Part shown: positions 1-11,626 of the stretch, in pieces
Position numbering within the stretch: position 1 is the stretch's first letter
How the letters are laid out: each line of letters starts with the position of its first letter
Origin: Pseudomonas entomophila
GTDB taxonomy: Bacteria > Pseudomonadota > Gammaproteobacteria > Pseudomonadales > Pseudomonadaceae
NCBI RefSeq assembly: GCF_013523125.1
Contig: NZ_JAAMQJ010000018.1
Location: 27,267 to 91,266 of the forward strand
Direction of reading: 5' to 3'
Length of the DNA: 64,000 nucleotides
Made by a program: the position numbers and the translations under genes
The notes under the pieces: model-generated
Told to the model about the DNA's origin: nothing
Database searches by the model: none
What the model saw: the letters and a program-made list of their open reading frames with translations, nothing else

Positions 1-131
1 CAGAAACGCCTTGCAGCAAGGGTTATGCCGATAACAGCTGCGTGACACGACGGTCTTGAGCTTGTCTGAAAAGCCCTCGGTCCTCCACGGATCGCTGGGC
101 CTTCACCACCAGACGACGGCTTGCGGATACG

Positions 132-162
132 AAAACGCCGCGCCCCTTTCGGGAGCGCGGCG
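132..162 (-). terminator. Rho-independent terminator of purA
   Basis: On the minus strand, 24 bases after the purA stop codon, an 8-bp perfect GC stem (GCGCCGCG-type arms at 136-143 and 155-162) closes on a short loop and is followed by four T residues. This is the classic intrinsic-terminator layout. Nothing recognisable was seen in bases 1-131. Confidence 0.8.
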
Positions 163-185
163 CTGGATCGATCAGCCGAAGCGGA

Positions 186-1490
<1,305 letters not shown>

Positions 1491-1534
1491 TCATTCACGC
1501 AACTTGGTTGCCGGCCGACGGCCGGCGAAGAAAT

Positions 1535-2722
1535 TCAGCGGGTCAGCGGCAGAACCTGCCAGCGCCCGTCTTGCAGGATCAACTGGCGGTCGCAGTCCGC
1601 CTCGAACGCCGCGCTCAGCGGCTGCCCCGGCAGGGCCTGGACCACGCGCTGGCCGTCCTGGCGCAGCTGGCAGACCGTCTGCCATAGCGCGGCATCGCTG
1701 TGGTCGGGCGTCCAGATGCCCCCGGTCGGCAGCACGACCTCGGCACGGCCCAGGGTGACCAGGGTCTTCAGGTCGGTGGAGAAGCCGGTGGCCGGGCGCG
1801 CGCGCCCGAAGTCGGCGCCGATGTCGTCGTAGCGACCGCCTTGGGCGATGGACTGCCCCACGCCCGGAACGAAGACCGCGAACACCACGCCGGTGTGGTA
1901 GTGGTAGCCACGCAACTCGCCCAGGTCGAAGTACAGCGGCAGGTCCGGGAACCGGGCCGCCAGGCGATCGGCGATCGACAGCAGGTCGTCCAGGGCTGCC
2001 AGTACGGTGGCGGGCGCACGACCCAGGCGACGGCGTGCGTCGGTCAGCACTTCACGGCCTCCGCACAGCTCGGTCAGGGCGCGCAGCATGTTCGCCAGGT
2101 CCTGGGGCAGCTCGGCGGTCAGGGCGTGCACCTCGTCGCTGGCCTTGCGCTGCAAGGCATCGAACAGCTGCTGTTCGGCCGCGCCCGACAGACCGGCGGC
2201 GCGCGCCAGGCCTCGGTAGATCCCGACATGCCCCAGGTCCATGTGCACGTCCGGCACGTCGGCCAGTTGCAACATGGCCAGCATCAGGCTGATGACTTCG
2301 ACATCGCTGGTCGGACTGGCGTCGCCGTACAGTTCGGCACCCAGCTGGATCGGGCTGCGCGAGTTGGACAGCGCACGCGGCTGAGCATGCAGGACACTGC
2401 CGGCGTAGCACAGGCGGCTCGGCCCTTCACGGCGCAGGGTATGGGCATCGATGCGCGCGACCTGCGGCGTGAAGTCGGCCCGGAAGCCCATCAGGCGGCC
2501 GGACTGCGGATCGACGACCTTGAAGGTACGCAGGTCCAGGTCCTGGCCCGCGCCGGTCAGCAGCGACTCGAGGTACTCGATGTGCGGCGTGACGACCAGC
2601 TCGTAACCCCAACTCTGGAACAGGTCCAACACCTGCCGACGCGCGATCTCGATACGCGCAGCTTCAGGCGGCAGTACTTCCTCGATGCCATCTGGCAGCA
2701 GCCAGCGGTCTACCGTTGCCAT
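1535..2722 (-). CDS. hisZ: ATP phosphoribosyltransferase regulatory subunit HisZ
   Basis: HisZ is a catalytically inactive histidyl-tRNA synthetase paralogue that binds short-form HisG and makes the first enzyme of histidine synthesis active and feedback-sensitive. The 395-aa product begins [12 protein letters not shown] and keeps the class II synthetase core ([29 protein letters not shown]) but lacks the anticodon-binding C-terminus. I chose the ATG at 2722, preceded by AAAGGGG, rather than a longer in-frame start at 2812 because homologues start here. hisG is not in the window. The short form of HisG is therefore inferred, not seen. Confidence 0.95.
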   Translation of the reverse strand: MATVDRWLLPDGIEEVLPPEAARIEIARRQVLDLFQSWGYELVVTPHIEYLESLLTGAGQDLDLRTFKVVDPQSGRLMGFRADFTPQVARIDAHTLRREGPSRLCYAGSVLHAQPRALSNSRSPIQLGAELYGDASPTSDVEVISLMLAMLQLADVPDVHMDLGHVGIYRGLARAAGLSGAAEQQLFDALQRKASDEVHALTAELPQDLANMLRALTELCGGREVLTDARRRLGRAPATVLAALDDLLSIADRLAARFPDLPLYFDLGELRGYHYHTGVVFAVFVPGVGQSIAQGGRYDDIGADFGRARPATGFSTDLKTLVTLGRAEVVLPTGGIWTPDHSDAALWQTVCQLRQDGQRVVQALPGQPLSAAFEADCDRQLILQDGRWQVLPLTR

Positions 2723-2891
2723 TACGCCATTTCCCCTTTGGTTCGGACGGCCTGCCTGCCGGCGAGCCATGAGTGAAACGAAGGTCCGCGCCCAACGGCG
2801 GGCAGCACCCATCCCAGCGCAACCGCCGTGCGGACATCCTTGAATACGTCGCCTCCGGCCAGATCATCAGGCCAATGAACCGTGCAGACGC

Positions 2892-2915
2892 AAAAAAGCC
2901 GGGAATTTCCCGGCT
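2892..2915 (-). terminator. Rho-independent terminator downstream of hflC
   Basis: On the minus strand the arms AGCCGGGAA and TTCCCGGCT fold tightly and are followed by a run of five or six T. It sits about 85 bases after the hflC stop and ends the hfq-hflX-hflK-hflC transcript before hisZ. Confidence 0.85.
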
Positions 2916-2950
2916 GACTGATCATACACCCGTTTTCCGTCGGTATGCAC

Positions 2951-2979
2951 CCCGCCTGGCATTTTAGCTGCCAGGCGGG
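2951..2979 (-). terminator. second hairpin between hflC and hisZ
   Basis: Perfect 11-bp inverted repeat CCCGCCTGGCA / TGCCAGGCGGG with a 7-base loop, 21 bases after the hflC stop. It has no T-run, so it may protect the 3' end of the message or assist the terminator that follows. Confidence 0.5.
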
Positions 2980-2999
2980 ACACACCGACCACCCCGGTG

Positions 3000-3869
3000 T
3001 CAGGGTTTGCTTTTTTCCAGGAAGCGGAAGAACTCGTTCTTCGGATCCAGGACCAGCACGTCGCTCTTGCTGGAGAAGCTTTCGCGATACGCCTGCAGGC
3101 TACGGTAGAACGCGTAGAACTCGGCGTCCTGAGTGAAGGCCCCGGCGTAGATCGAGGCTGCTTGCGCATCGCCATCACCGCGGGTTTCCTCGGCTTCTCG
3201 GTAGGCTTCGGCCAGCAGGACACGGCGTTGACGGTCGGCATCGGCACGAATGCCTTCTGCCAGCTCGTTACCCTTGGCGCGGTGTTCGCGCGCCTCGCGC
3301 TCACGCTCGGTGCTCATGCGGTCGAACACGCTGCGATTGACTTCCTTCGGCAGGTCGATGGCCTTGACCCGCACGTCGACCACCTCAATGCCCAGCTCCT
3401 TGCTGGCCATGCGGTTGAGCGACGCGGTGATGTCCGCCATCAGTGCATCACGTTCACCGGACACCACTTCATGCAGGGTGCGCTTGCCGAACTGGTCACG
3501 CAGGCCGCTCTCCAGACGACGCGACAGGCGTTCATCGGCGATCTGCTTCAGGCCGGAGGTGGCGGTGTAGAAACGCTCGGCGTCCTTGACCTTCCACTTG
3601 GCATAGGCATCGACCATCACGGCCTTCTTCTCCAGCGTCAGGAAACGCTGGGTCGGAGCGTCGAGGGTCATCAGCCGCGCATCGAACGTGCGCACCTGGT
3701 TCACGTACGGCACCTTCACGTGCAGGCCCGGCTGCACGTCAGGCTGCACCACGCGACCGAACTGCAACAGGACCGCGCGTTCGGTCTGCGCCACGATGTA
3801 GAAACTGTTCCACGCCACGATGGCCAGCACCACGGCGGCAATCAGGGCGATCAGCGATTTATTGCTCAT
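3000..3869 (-). CDS. hflC: HflC, subunit of the HflKC membrane protease modulator
   Basis: HflC and HflK form the large SPFH/band-7 cage in the inner membrane that encloses and controls FtsH. The 289-aa protein has one N-terminal membrane segment (residues about 5-23), then the band-7 domain (AQTERAVLLQFGRVV onward) and a long helical region rich in Glu, Arg and Ala. Its ATG overlaps the hflK TGA by one base (TGATG), so the two are translationally coupled. Confidence 0.97.
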   Translation of the reverse strand: MSNKSLIALIAAVVLAIVAWNSFYIVAQTERAVLLQFGRVVQPDVQPGLHVKVPYVNQVRTFDARLMTLDAPTQRFLTLEKKAVMVDAYAKWKVKDAERFYTATSGLKQIADERLSRRLESGLRDQFGKRTLHEVVSGERDALMADITASLNRMASKELGIEVVDVRVKAIDLPKEVNRSVFDRMSTEREREAREHRAKGNELAEGIRADADRQRRVLLAEAYREAEETRGDGDAQAASIYAGAFTQDAEFYAFYRSLQAYRESFSSKSDVLVLDPKNEFFRFLEKSKP

Positions 3870-5044
3870 CAGCGACTCTCCCTGGTACGTACCGACTGCT
3901 GTTGCTGTTGGGCGTCGGTGTTCGCCCGATTGGCCGCATCACTGTTCGACATCGAAGTCGAAGCGCTCTGCGCAGGCGCGTTGCGGCTCCCTTCGACCAT
4001 CTTGTCCAGCGGCAGGTAGAGCAGGTTGTTCTGCCCTTCCTTGGTGGTGACCAGGACCTTGCTCGAGTTGCTGTACACCTCTTGCATGGTTTCCAGGTAC
4101 AGGCGCTGACGGGTCACGTCGGGCGCCTTGCGGTACTCGGTGACCAGCTTGGTGAAGCGGTCGGCCTCACCCTTGGCGCGTGCGACCACTTCGTCACGGT
4201 AACCATTGGCGTCTTCGAGAATCCGCTGCGCCTGACCGCGCGCCTCGGGGATCACGCCATTGGCATAGGACTCGGCCTGGTTGCGGGCGCGCTGCTCGTC
4301 TTCACGGGCACGGATCACGTCGTCGAAGGCTTCCTGCACTTCACGCGGGGCGGCCGCGCTCTGTACGTTGACCTGGGTGACGGTGATACCGGTGCGGTAG
4401 GTGTCGAGGAAGCGCTGCAGGCGCTCGCGAATGTCCACGGCCATCTGCTCGCGGCCTTCGGTCAGCACCTGGTCCATGGAGGTGGAGCCCACCACATGGC
4501 GCAGGGCGCTGTCGGTCGCATGCTGGAGGCTGATCTCCGGCTGGTCGACGTTGAGCACGAAGTCCTTGAGGCTGCTGATCTTGTACTGCACGGTCAGTGG
4601 CACTTCGACGATGTTCTCGTCTTCGGTGAGCATCTGCCCCTGCTTGGTGTAGGCCCGTTCGCGCGTCACGTTTTCCATGTACTTGCGATCGATCGGCGGG
4701 AAGTAGATGTTCAGGCCTGGGCCGACGGTTTCGTGATACTTGCCCAGGCGCAGCACGACGGCCTGCTCCTGTTCGTCCACGACGTACACGGCGCTGTACA
4801 GCCAGATGGCCGCGAGCACGGCCAGGCCGATGCCCAGCAGGCCGAAGCCGCCACCCTTGCCGACACGCCGGTCTCCACCACCGCGTTTCTTGTTACCGCC
4901 GAACATGCCGTTCAGGCTGTCCTGCAGCTTGCGGAAGGCCTCGTCGAGATCCGGTGGCCCCTTCTTGTCGCCACCGCCGCCGCCACGGCGACCGCCCCAG
5001 GGATCCTGATTGTTCGAGTTGCCACCCGGCTCGTTCCAAGCCAT
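3869..5044 (-). CDS. hflK: HflK, subunit of the HflKC membrane protease modulator
   Basis: Partner of HflC in the FtsH-regulating complex. The 391-aa product starts MAWNEPGGNSNNQ with GGAGAG upstream. It carries a Gly/Lys-rich cytoplasmic N-terminus (residues about 15-65), one membrane segment (about 75-95) and the SPFH domain with the family string AVVLRLGKYHETVGPGLN. The C-terminal tail is rich in Gln, Ser and Asn. A longer in-frame start at 5080 is possible but has no better ribosome site. Confidence 0.97.
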   Translation of the reverse strand: MAWNEPGGNSNNQDPWGGRRGGGGGDKKGPPDLDEAFRKLQDSLNGMFGGNKKRGGGDRRVGKGGGFGLLGIGLAVLAAIWLYSAVYVVDEQEQAVVLRLGKYHETVGPGLNIYFPPIDRKYMENVTRERAYTKQGQMLTEDENIVEVPLTVQYKISSLKDFVLNVDQPEISLQHATDSALRHVVGSTSMDQVLTEGREQMAVDIRERLQRFLDTYRTGITVTQVNVQSAAAPREVQEAFDDVIRAREDEQRARNQAESYANGVIPEARGQAQRILEDANGYRDEVVARAKGEADRFTKLVTEYRKAPDVTRQRLYLETMQEVYSNSSKVLVTTKEGQNNLLYLPLDKMVEGSRNAPAQSASTSMSNSDAANRANTDAQQQQQSVRTRESR

Positions 5045-5140
5045 AGCGCTCTCCATCTGATAAAGCAAAGACGCGCCCACGGCGCGCCGTCCAATGCTAC
5101 AGAATGCCTGTCACGGCTGCCCGGCGACGTGGTCGGGCAT

Positions 5141-6442
5141 TTATTGCAAAGTGTGTTGCTCGAGAAACGCTTCCGGCTCCAGGCCGGCACGGCTGACCAG
5201 ACGATTGAGCTCGACCCGTGGCAGACGCACCGCCAACAGGCTATTGCCTTCTTCATCGTGCGCTTCGCTCTGCACCGCGCCCAGTTCGAAGAACTGTGCA
5301 CGCAGGCGCGACAATGGCTGCTCCAGACGCAGGGTACCGACGAACAGGTCATTCCCCAGCAGTTCCGCAATCGCCTGACCTACCAGCTCCAGGCCGCGGC
5401 CATCCCGCGCCGAGACCCACACCCGCTCCGGCTTGCCATCCGGGTCGCGCTGGATCTGCGGCTCGACGTCTTCGAGCAGGTCGAGTTTGTTATACACCTC
5501 GAGGATCGGCAAGCCTTCGGCGCCGATCTCGCCCAGCACCGCCAGCACCTGCTCGATCTGCTCCATGCGCTCGGGCTCATGGGCATCGATCACGTGCAGC
5601 AGCAGGTCGGAGTTGCTCGACTCTTCGAGCGTAGCGCGAAATGCCTCGACCAGCTTGTGCGGCAGGTGACGAATGAAGCCCACGGTATCGGCGAGCACGA
5701 TCGGCCCCAGGTCGTCCAGTTGCAGACGGCGCAGGGTCGGGTCGAGCGTGGCGAACAACTGATCGGCGGCGTAGACCTCGGACTGGGTCAGGGCGTTGAA
5801 CAGGGTCGACTTGCCGGCGTTGGTGTAGCCGACCAGCGACACCGAAGGGATGTCGGCACGGCGCCGCCCACGGCGGGCCTGTTCGCGCTGGCTGCGGACC
5901 TTTTCCAGGCGCGCCTTGATCTGCCTCAGGCGAACCCGCAGCAGACGGCGGTCGGTTTCCAGCTGGGTCTCGCCCGGACCGCGCAGGCCGATACCGCCCT
6001 TCTGCCGTTCCAGGTGAGTCCAACCGCGCACCAGGCGCGTACTCATGTGTTCGAGCTGGGCCAGCTCGACCTGCAGCTTGCCTTCGTGAGTACGTGCCCG
6101 CTGGGCGAAGATGTCGAGGATCAGGCCCGTTCGGTCGAGCACACGGCACTCGAACACGCGTTCGAGGTTGCGCTCCTGACTGGGCGTGAGGGTGTGATTG
6201 AAGATGACCAGGTCGGCTTCCTGGGTCTTGACCAGGTCGCGCAATTCCTCGACCTTGCCACTGCCGATCAGGTACTTGGCCGTGGGCTGATGACGCGCCA
6301 CGTTGGCGAGCGCGACGATGTCGGCGCCTGCCGACAGCGCCAGCTCCTGGAACTCCTGCGGGTCTTCGCGCGCCTCAGGGTTCTGTCCTTCCAAGTGAAC
6401 GAGCAGCGCCCGTTCACCACCACCGTGGCGCTCAAAGAACAA
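5141..6442 (-). CDS. hflX: ribosome-associated GTPase HflX
   Basis: HflX splits stalled or stress-damaged 70S ribosomes. The 433-aa protein has the N-terminal HflX domain, a helical linker with GPGETQLETDRR and the G domain: P-loop GYTNAGKST, DTVGFI switch II and NKLD specificity motif. The start is TTG at 6442, placed by an AGGAG site six bases upstream, and gives LFFERHGGGERA, the normal Pseudomonas N-terminus. It lies 12 bases after hfq and 96 bases before hflK. Confidence 0.96.
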   Translation of the reverse strand: MFFERHGGGERALLVHLEGQNPEAREDPQEFQELALSAGADIVALANVARHQPTAKYLIGSGKVEELRDLVKTQEADLVIFNHTLTPSQERNLERVFECRVLDRTGLILDIFAQRARTHEGKLQVELAQLEHMSTRLVRGWTHLERQKGGIGLRGPGETQLETDRRLLRVRLRQIKARLEKVRSQREQARRGRRRADIPSVSLVGYTNAGKSTLFNALTQSEVYAADQLFATLDPTLRRLQLDDLGPIVLADTVGFIRHLPHKLVEAFRATLEESSNSDLLLHVIDAHEPERMEQIEQVLAVLGEIGAEGLPILEVYNKLDLLEDVEPQIQRDPDGKPERVWVSARDGRGLELVGQAIAELLGNDLFVGTLRLEQPLSRLRAQFFELGAVQSEAHDEEGNSLLAVRLPRVELNRLVSRAGLEPEAFLEQHTLQ

Positions 6443-6454
6443 GGGAGGCTCCTA

Positions 6455-6715
6455 TCAAACGTTACCTGGCTCGGCGTCGCCGCCTTCGGAATCGGTAGGG
6501 CTCGGCAGGCGAACAGGGCGGGCAGGCACGACCGTGGAGATGGCGTGCTTGTAGACCATCTGGCTGACGGTGTTCTTCAGCAGAACGACGAACTGGTCGA
6601 ACGACTCGATCGAGCCTTGCAGCTTGATGCCGTTGACCAGGTAGATCGAGACCGGGACTTTTTCTTTTCTCAAGGTGTTCAAGTAAGGGTCTTGTAGCGA
6701 ATGCCCTTTTGACAT
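6455..6715 (-). CDS. hfq: RNA chaperone Hfq
   Basis: Hexameric Sm-like protein that pairs small RNAs with mRNAs and, in Pseudomonas, helps Crc repress catabolic messages. The 86-aa product begins [19 protein letters not shown] and keeps the Sm1 and Sm2 signatures, including the VYKHAIST stretch that lines the proximal RNA face. An AGGAG site precedes the ATG at 6715. Two further Met codons upstream are not needed. It sits in the conserved miaA-hfq-hflX order. Confidence 0.98.
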   Translation of the reverse strand: MSKGHSLQDPYLNTLRKEKVPVSIYLVNGIKLQGSIESFDQFVVLLKNTVSQMVYKHAISTVVPARPVRLPSPTDSEGGDAEPGNV

Positions 6716-6808
6716 ATGCCGCACTCCTGTAAGGATCGATAGTAAAAAACGGTGAAAAACGGTGGATTCATGCCGGTCACCGTAAGGATAGCCGGTATGT
6801 ACAAGGAC

Positions 6809-7771
6809 TCAGCCCAATATGGAGATGGTCCTGAGGTATTTCAAGGTGCGCGACAGGTTGTCATCGGCCAGGCTGTCCAGCCAATGCAGGCCAGACCAGC
6901 TTCGCAGCCAGGTGAACTGCCGCTTGGCCAGCTGCCGGGTCGCGATCACGCCACGCTCCTGCATCTGCGCAGCGGTCAGCGCGCCATCGAGATGGTCCCA
7001 GACCTGCCGATAGCCCACTGCTCGTATAGACGGCAATCCGGCGTGCAAGTCACGTCTGTCTCGAAGTGCACGCACTTCCTCGACGAACCCTTGCTCCAGC
7101 ATTTGGGCAAATCGTAACGCAATTCGTTCATGCAGGACGTGACGATTCGCCGGCGCGATCGCCAGACTGGCGACGGTGTAGGGCAATGCCGCGTCATCGC
7201 CGGCCTGCGCCGCCTGCTGCTGACGCACGCGGTGGGCGGTCATGCTCTGCCCGCTGACGCGGTAGACCTCCAGCGCCCGCACCAGGCGCTGGGGGTCGTT
7301 GGGGTGGATGCGCGCGGCCGATTCAGGGTCGACCTCGGTCAGCTGCCGGTGCAGTTCGGCCAGACCGAGCGTAGCCATTTCGGCCTCGAGGTCGGCGCGC
7401 ACCTGGGCGTCGGCCGGCGGCATGTCCGCCAGGCCCTCGACCAGGGCCTTGTAGTAGAGCATGGTGCCGCCGACCAGCAGCGGGATGCGTCCGCGTGCAG
7501 TGATCTCGGCCATCGCTGCCAGGGCATCGTGGCGAAACTCGGCGGCCGAGTAACTCTGTGCCGGGTCGCGGATGTCGATCAGGCGATGCGGATGGGCCGC
7601 GAGCACGTCCTTGGACGGCTTGGCCGTGCCGATGTCCATGTCGCGGTAGATCAACGCCGAGTCGACGCTGATCAACTCGCAAGGCAGGACCTGGGTCAGC
7701 GCGATGGCAAGATCGGTCTTGCCGGCCGCCGTCGGGCCCATGAGAAAAAGTGCAGGGGGCTTGCCGCTCAT
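6809..7771 (-). CDS. miaA: tRNA dimethylallyltransferase MiaA
   Basis: Transfers the dimethylallyl group to A37 of tRNAs reading UNN codons. The 320-aa protein starts [19 protein letters not shown], with the P-loop GPTAAGKT at once followed by [17 protein letters not shown], the substrate-binding signature. Only one base separates its ATG from the mutL stop, so it is probably coupled to mutL. About 93 bases separate it from hfq, with a T-rich stretch but no clear terminator. Confidence 0.97.
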   Translation of the reverse strand: MSGKPPALFLMGPTAAGKTDLAIALTQVLPCELISVDSALIYRDMDIGTAKPSKDVLAAHPHRLIDIRDPAQSYSAAEFRHDALAAMAEITARGRIPLLVGGTMLYYKALVEGLADMPPADAQVRADLEAEMATLGLAELHRQLTEVDPESAARIHPNDPQRLVRALEVYRVSGQSMTAHRVRQQQAAQAGDDAALPYTVASLAIAPANRHVLHERIALRFAQMLEQGFVEEVRALRDRRDLHAGLPSIRAVGYRQVWDHLDGALTAAQMQERGVIATRQLAKRQFTWLRSWSGLHWLDSLADDNLSRTLKYLRTISILG

Positions 7772-7772
7772 G

Positions 7773-9692
7773 TCACCGACCGCGCAGGAAGAGTTTGTCG
7801 AGATCGTCCAGGCCCATCTGGGTCCAGGTCGGGCGGCCATGGTTGCACTGGCCGCTGCGTTCGGTGGTTTCCATGTCGCGCAGCAAGGCGTTCATCTCCG
7901 GGATCGCCAGGCGACGGTTGGCCCGCACCGCACCATGGCAGGCCATGGTGCCGAGCAGTTCGTTGAGGTGGGCCTGGATCCGGTCGCTGGTGCCATACTC
8001 CATCAGGTCGGCCAGCACGTCCTGCACCAGGCGATTGGCCTCGGCCTGCTTGAGCAGTGCCGGAATCTGCCGGATCGCCAGGCTTTCCGGGCCAAGGCGC
8101 TGCAGCTCGAAGCCCAGGCGGCGGAACCAGTCGGCGTGCGCCTCGGCACAGTCGGCCTCGCGCTGGCTCAGCGCCAGCGACTCGGGCACCAGCAGCGGCT
8201 GACCGCTCAGGCCTTCGCTGGCCATGGCCACCTTCAGGCGCTCGTACATGATGCGCTCGTGGGCGGCGTGCATGTCGACCAGCACCAGGCCGGTGGCATT
8301 TTCGGCCAGGATGTAGATGCCCTTGAGCTGAGCCAGAGCATAGCCCAGGGGTGGGATATCGCCCTGCGCCTCAGGCAGGCCGGCCGGTGCTGTGCCAGGC
8401 AGCGGCGAGAAGAACTCGCGGTAGACGGCCTGGGCCTCGGCCGTCGGCACAGGCGGCGCCGGACGTGGCGTGTAGGCGTAGCCTTGGCCCCCGCCGCTGC
8501 CGCCACTGTAAGGGCTGCTGCCGGTCGGCGACACCGCTGTGGTCGGCGCGGCGAACGTCGGCTCCAGGGTCGAGGCGGCCAGGCGCATCTCGCCCTGCGG
8601 GCCGAACACCCCAGCCTGCAGCCCGGTCGGCTGTACGGCCTGCTCGACCGGCGCGGCAGTGGGTGCGTGATCCTGCGGACGCACATCGGCCAGGGCGCGG
8701 TGCAGCGTGCCGTAGAGGAAATCGTGTACCGTGCGCCCTTCGCGGAAACGCACCTCGTGCTTGGTCGGGTGCACGTTGACGTCGACCCCGGTCGGGTCCA
8801 GCTCGAGGAACAGCACGAAGGTCGGGTGCCGGCCGTTGAACAGCACGTCGCGGTAGGCCTGACGCACGGCATGGGCGACCAGCTTGTCGCGCACCGCGCG
8901 GCCATTGACGAAGAAGTACTGCAAGTCGGCCTGGCTGCGCGAGAACGTCGGAAGCCCGACCCAGCCCCACAGCCGCAAGCCATTGCGCTCGATCTCGATC
9001 GGCAGGGCCTGCTCCAGGAAGCCCGGGCCGCAGATGGCCCCGACCCGCCGGGCGCGTGCGACCTCGTCGGGCGCTTCGTGCAGGCCGAGCACCACCTTGC
9101 CGTTGTGACGCAGGTGGAAGCCTACGTCGAAACGCGCCAGCGCCAGGCGCCGGATGACTTCCTGAAGGTGGTCGAACTCGGTCTTTTCGCTCTTGAGGAA
9201 CTTGCGCCGCGCCGGTGTATTGAAGAACAGGTCGCGCACTTCGACCGAGGTGCCGACCGGGTGGGCGGCGGGTTGGACGCGTGGTGTCATGTCGCGGCCT
9301 TCGGTCTCCACCTGCCAGGCTTCGCCGGCATCGGCGGTGCGCGAGGTGAGGGTTAGGCGCGCCACCGAGCTGATCGAGGCCAGCGCCTCACCGCGAAAGC
9401 CCAGGCTCAACACACCTTCGAGGTCTTCCAGTTCACGGATCTTGCTGGTGGCATGGCGCGCCAGGGCCATGGGCAAGTCTTCGGCAGCAATGCCCTGACC
9501 GTCGTCGCGTACGCGCAGCAGCTTGACCCCGCCCTGCTCCACCTCGACGTCGATACGCCGGGCACCGGAGTCCAGGCTGTTCTCCAGCAGCTCCTTGATC
9601 ACCGAAGCGGGACGTTCCACCACTTCGCCGGCCGCGATCTGGTTCGCCAGCCGTGGGCTGAGCAGCTGGATGCGTGCGTCGCCCTTCATCAT
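7773..9692 (-). CDS. mutL: DNA mismatch repair protein MutL
   Basis: Links MutS mismatch recognition to strand incision. The 639-aa protein has the GHKL ATPase domain at the N-terminus ([25 protein letters not shown]), a Pro/Gly-rich linker (about 345-430) and a C-terminal dimer domain. The latent endonuclease motif is present as [12 protein letters not shown] at about residue 473, with ACHGAVRA and QCNHGRPT later, as in other Pseudomonas that lack MutH. The start overlaps the amiB stop by four bases (ATGA). Confidence 0.98.
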   Translation of the reverse strand: MMKGDARIQLLSPRLANQIAAGEVVERPASVIKELLENSLDSGARRIDVEVEQGGVKLLRVRDDGQGIAAEDLPMALARHATSKIRELEDLEGVLSLGFRGEALASISSVARLTLTSRTADAGEAWQVETEGRDMTPRVQPAAHPVGTSVEVRDLFFNTPARRKFLKSEKTEFDHLQEVIRRLALARFDVGFHLRHNGKVVLGLHEAPDEVARARRVGAICGPGFLEQALPIEIERNGLRLWGWVGLPTFSRSQADLQYFFVNGRAVRDKLVAHAVRQAYRDVLFNGRHPTFVLFLELDPTGVDVNVHPTKHEVRFREGRTVHDFLYGTLHRALADVRPQDHAPTAAPVEQAVQPTGLQAGVFGPQGEMRLAASTLEPTFAAPTTAVSPTGSSPYSGGSGGGQGYAYTPRPAPPVPTAEAQAVYREFFSPLPGTAPAGLPEAQGDIPPLGYALAQLKGIYILAENATGLVLVDMHAAHERIMYERLKVAMASEGLSGQPLLVPESLALSQREADCAEAHADWFRRLGFELQRLGPESLAIRQIPALLKQAEANRLVQDVLADLMEYGTSDRIQAHLNELLGTMACHGAVRANRRLAIPEMNALLRDMETTERSGQCNHGRPTWTQMGLDDLDKLFLRGR

Positions 9693-11140
9693 TGCGACGC
9701 CAGCGTGGTGTTGGGGATGTTCAATTGCTGGCCGACCTTGAGCGCATCGGTCTTCAGGCCGTTGGCGCTGCGCAGCCCGGCCTCGCTGACCTGGTAGCGC
9801 ACGGCGAGCATCGCCAGCGTTTCGCCCGGCCGGACGGTGTGCTCGCGTGGGCCTTGGGCGATCTTGCCGCTGTCACGCAACCAGGCGATGTAGGTGCCCG
9901 GCGGCGGGTTCTGCTGGAAGAACTGCTTCACGCCACTGGTGATCGAGCGCGCCAAGGCCTGCTGATGGCTCCGGGTGGCCAGCTTGGCGGCTTCGTTGGC
10001 GTTGGAGATGAAGCCGGTTTCGACCAGAATCGACGGGATGTCCGGCGACTTGAGCACCATGAACCCGGCCTGCTCGACCCGGCGCTTGTGCAGCGACGTA
10101 ATGCGGCCCATGTTGCCGAGCACCTTCTGCCCCACGTTCAGGCTGGAGCTGAGGGTGGCGGTCATCGACAGGTCGAGCAGCACCCCAGCGAGCATGCGGT
10201 CCTTGTCGTCGAGGCTAACGTTGCCAGCGCCACCGATCAGGTCGGAGCGGTTTTCGCTGTCGGCCAGCCAGCGCGCCGTCTCGGATGTGGCGCCGCGGTC
10301 GGACAGGGCGAACACCGAGGCGCCGAAGGCCGCCGTGGAGGGTGCTGCGTCGGCGTGGATGGAGATGAACAGGTCGGCGCCTTTCTTGCGCGCGATCTCG
10401 GTGCGCTTGCGCAGCGGGATGAAGTAGTCGCCGGTACGGGTCAGCTCGGCCCGGTAGCCTTTTTCGGCACCGATCTGGCGCTGCAGCTCCTTGGCGATCT
10501 GCAGCACGATGTCTTTCTCATGCTGACCGCGCGAGCCAGAGGCCCCCGGGTCTTCACCGCCATGGCCGGCGTCGATGGCGACCACGATGTCGCGCTTGCC
10601 GCTCGGCGCGGGTGGCAACTTGAGCGTGGATTGCGTCGGCGCGGACGGCACGGGCACCGGCGCGCGGGTGACGGTTGGTACCGGTACCGTGGCTGGCGCG
10701 ATGGCGGGGGCAGGCGCAGGCGTGCTGGCGGCGATCGCGTCGGCTTCGCTGTCGTACAGGTCGACCACCAGGCGGTTGCCGTACTGGGCGTTCGGCGCCA
10801 GGGTGAAGCTCTTGGGCGTCACGGCCTGCTTGAGGTCGATCACCACACGCAGGTCGGTCGGGGTGCGCTGGGCCGAGCGCAGGCTGGTGATCGGGGTGTT
10901 GGAGGTGGCGACGTCGAGCGGCCCGCCGAGGGTCGCGCCATTGATGTCGATGACCAGGCGGTTCGGCGCGCTCAAGGTGAAGACGTTGTGCTGTACCGGG
11001 CCGGTCAGGTCGAACACCAGACGCGTGTTGTCCGGCGCGCGCCACAGGCGCACGCTCTTGACCTGTGTAGCGGCCAGCGCATCGATGGTCACTGCCGTCA
11101 ACAGCAGCCCAACCAGAGTGACCAGTGCGCGTAGGCGCAT
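9689..11140 (-). CDS. amiB: N-acetylmuramoyl-L-alanine amidase AmiB with LysM domain
   Basis: Periplasmic zinc amidase that cuts stem peptides from glycan strands at septation. A signal peptide ([17 protein letters not shown]...ALAA) is followed by an AMIN domain (about 25-130), a Pro/Ala/Val linker, an Amidase_3 domain ([33 protein letters not shown]) and one C-terminal LysM repeat. I prefer the ATG at 11140 with GGGGAAAGG upstream. An ATG at 11152, directly abutting the tsaE stop, would add four residues. Confidence 0.93.
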   Translation of the reverse strand: MRLRALVTLVGLLLTAVTIDALAATQVKSVRLWRAPDNTRLVFDLTGPVQHNVFTLSAPNRLVIDINGATLGGPLDVATSNTPITSLRSAQRTPTDLRVVIDLKQAVTPKSFTLAPNAQYGNRLVVDLYDSEADAIAASTPAPAPAIAPATVPVPTVTRAPVPVPSAPTQSTLKLPPAPSGKRDIVVAIDAGHGGEDPGASGSRGQHEKDIVLQIAKELQRQIGAEKGYRAELTRTGDYFIPLRKRTEIARKKGADLFISIHADAAPSTAAFGASVFALSDRGATSETARWLADSENRSDLIGGAGNVSLDDKDRMLAGVLLDLSMTATLSSSLNVGQKVLGNMGRITSLHKRRVEQAGFMVLKSPDIPSILVETGFISNANEAAKLATRSHQQALARSITSGVKQFFQQNPPPGTYIAWLRDSGKIAQGPREHTVRPGETLAMLAVRYQVSEAGLRSANGLKTDALKVGQQLNIPNTTLASQ

Positions 11141-11152
11141 ACCTTTCCCCAT

Positions 11153-11626
11153 TTACTGTGTGAATTCGGCCGCCAGCGCCGTGCACCAGGCTTCGGCGCG
11201 TGCGCTGTGCGGCGTCAGGTGCAGCGAACGGCCGCTGCCCTGCGGGCGTATGGTAATGGTCAGGTCAGGCTTTGGCAAAATGCCCTCACCCTTTCCCGGC
11301 CACTCGAACAGGCACAACGGGTCACCCTCGAAATAGTCGCGAATGCCCATGAACTCCAGCTCCTCCGGATCGGCCAGCCGATACAGATCGAAATGATAAG
11401 CACGGACCTCACCGATCTCATAAGGTTCGACCACGGTGAAGGTCGGGCTCTTGACCGCACCTTGGTGACCCAGGCCACGGATCAGGCCTCGGGACAGCGT
11501 GGTCTTGCCCGCGCCGAGGTCGCCCTCGAGAAACAGGATGCCATGCCCGGCGGTCAGCCCGGCCAGGCGCGCGCCGAAGGCGACGGTTGCCGCTTCATCG
11601 GCCAGATACACGGTTATGCCAGACAC
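11153..11626 (-). CDS. tsaE: tRNA threonylcarbamoyladenosine biosynthesis ATPase TsaE
   Basis: ATPase that works with TsaB and TsaD to make t6A37 in ANN-decoding tRNAs. The Walker A motif LEGDLGAGKTTLSRGL lies near residue 30, and FHFDLYR-like AYHFDLYRLADP and LCLFEWPGKGEG follow. The start is set at a GTG (11626) with GGAGGA nine bases upstream, giving 157 aa, the normal size. This start overlaps the end of nnrD by 13 bases, so translation is probably coupled. The frame stays open further upstream but would run deep into nnrD. Confidence 0.93.
   Translation of the reverse strand: MSGITVYLADEAATVAFGARLAGLTAGHGILFLEGDLGAGKTTLSRGLIRGLGHQGAVKSPTFTVVEPYEIGEVRAYHFDLYRLADPEELEFMGIRDYFEGDPLCLFEWPGKGEGILPKPDLTITIRPQGSGRSLHLTPHSARAEAWCTALAAEFTQ

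Noticed and set aside
3902..6697. 931-codon open frame on the plus strand
   Set aside because: Antisense to hflK, hflX and hfq, which have clear family motifs. High GC at third positions keeps the opposite frame open.
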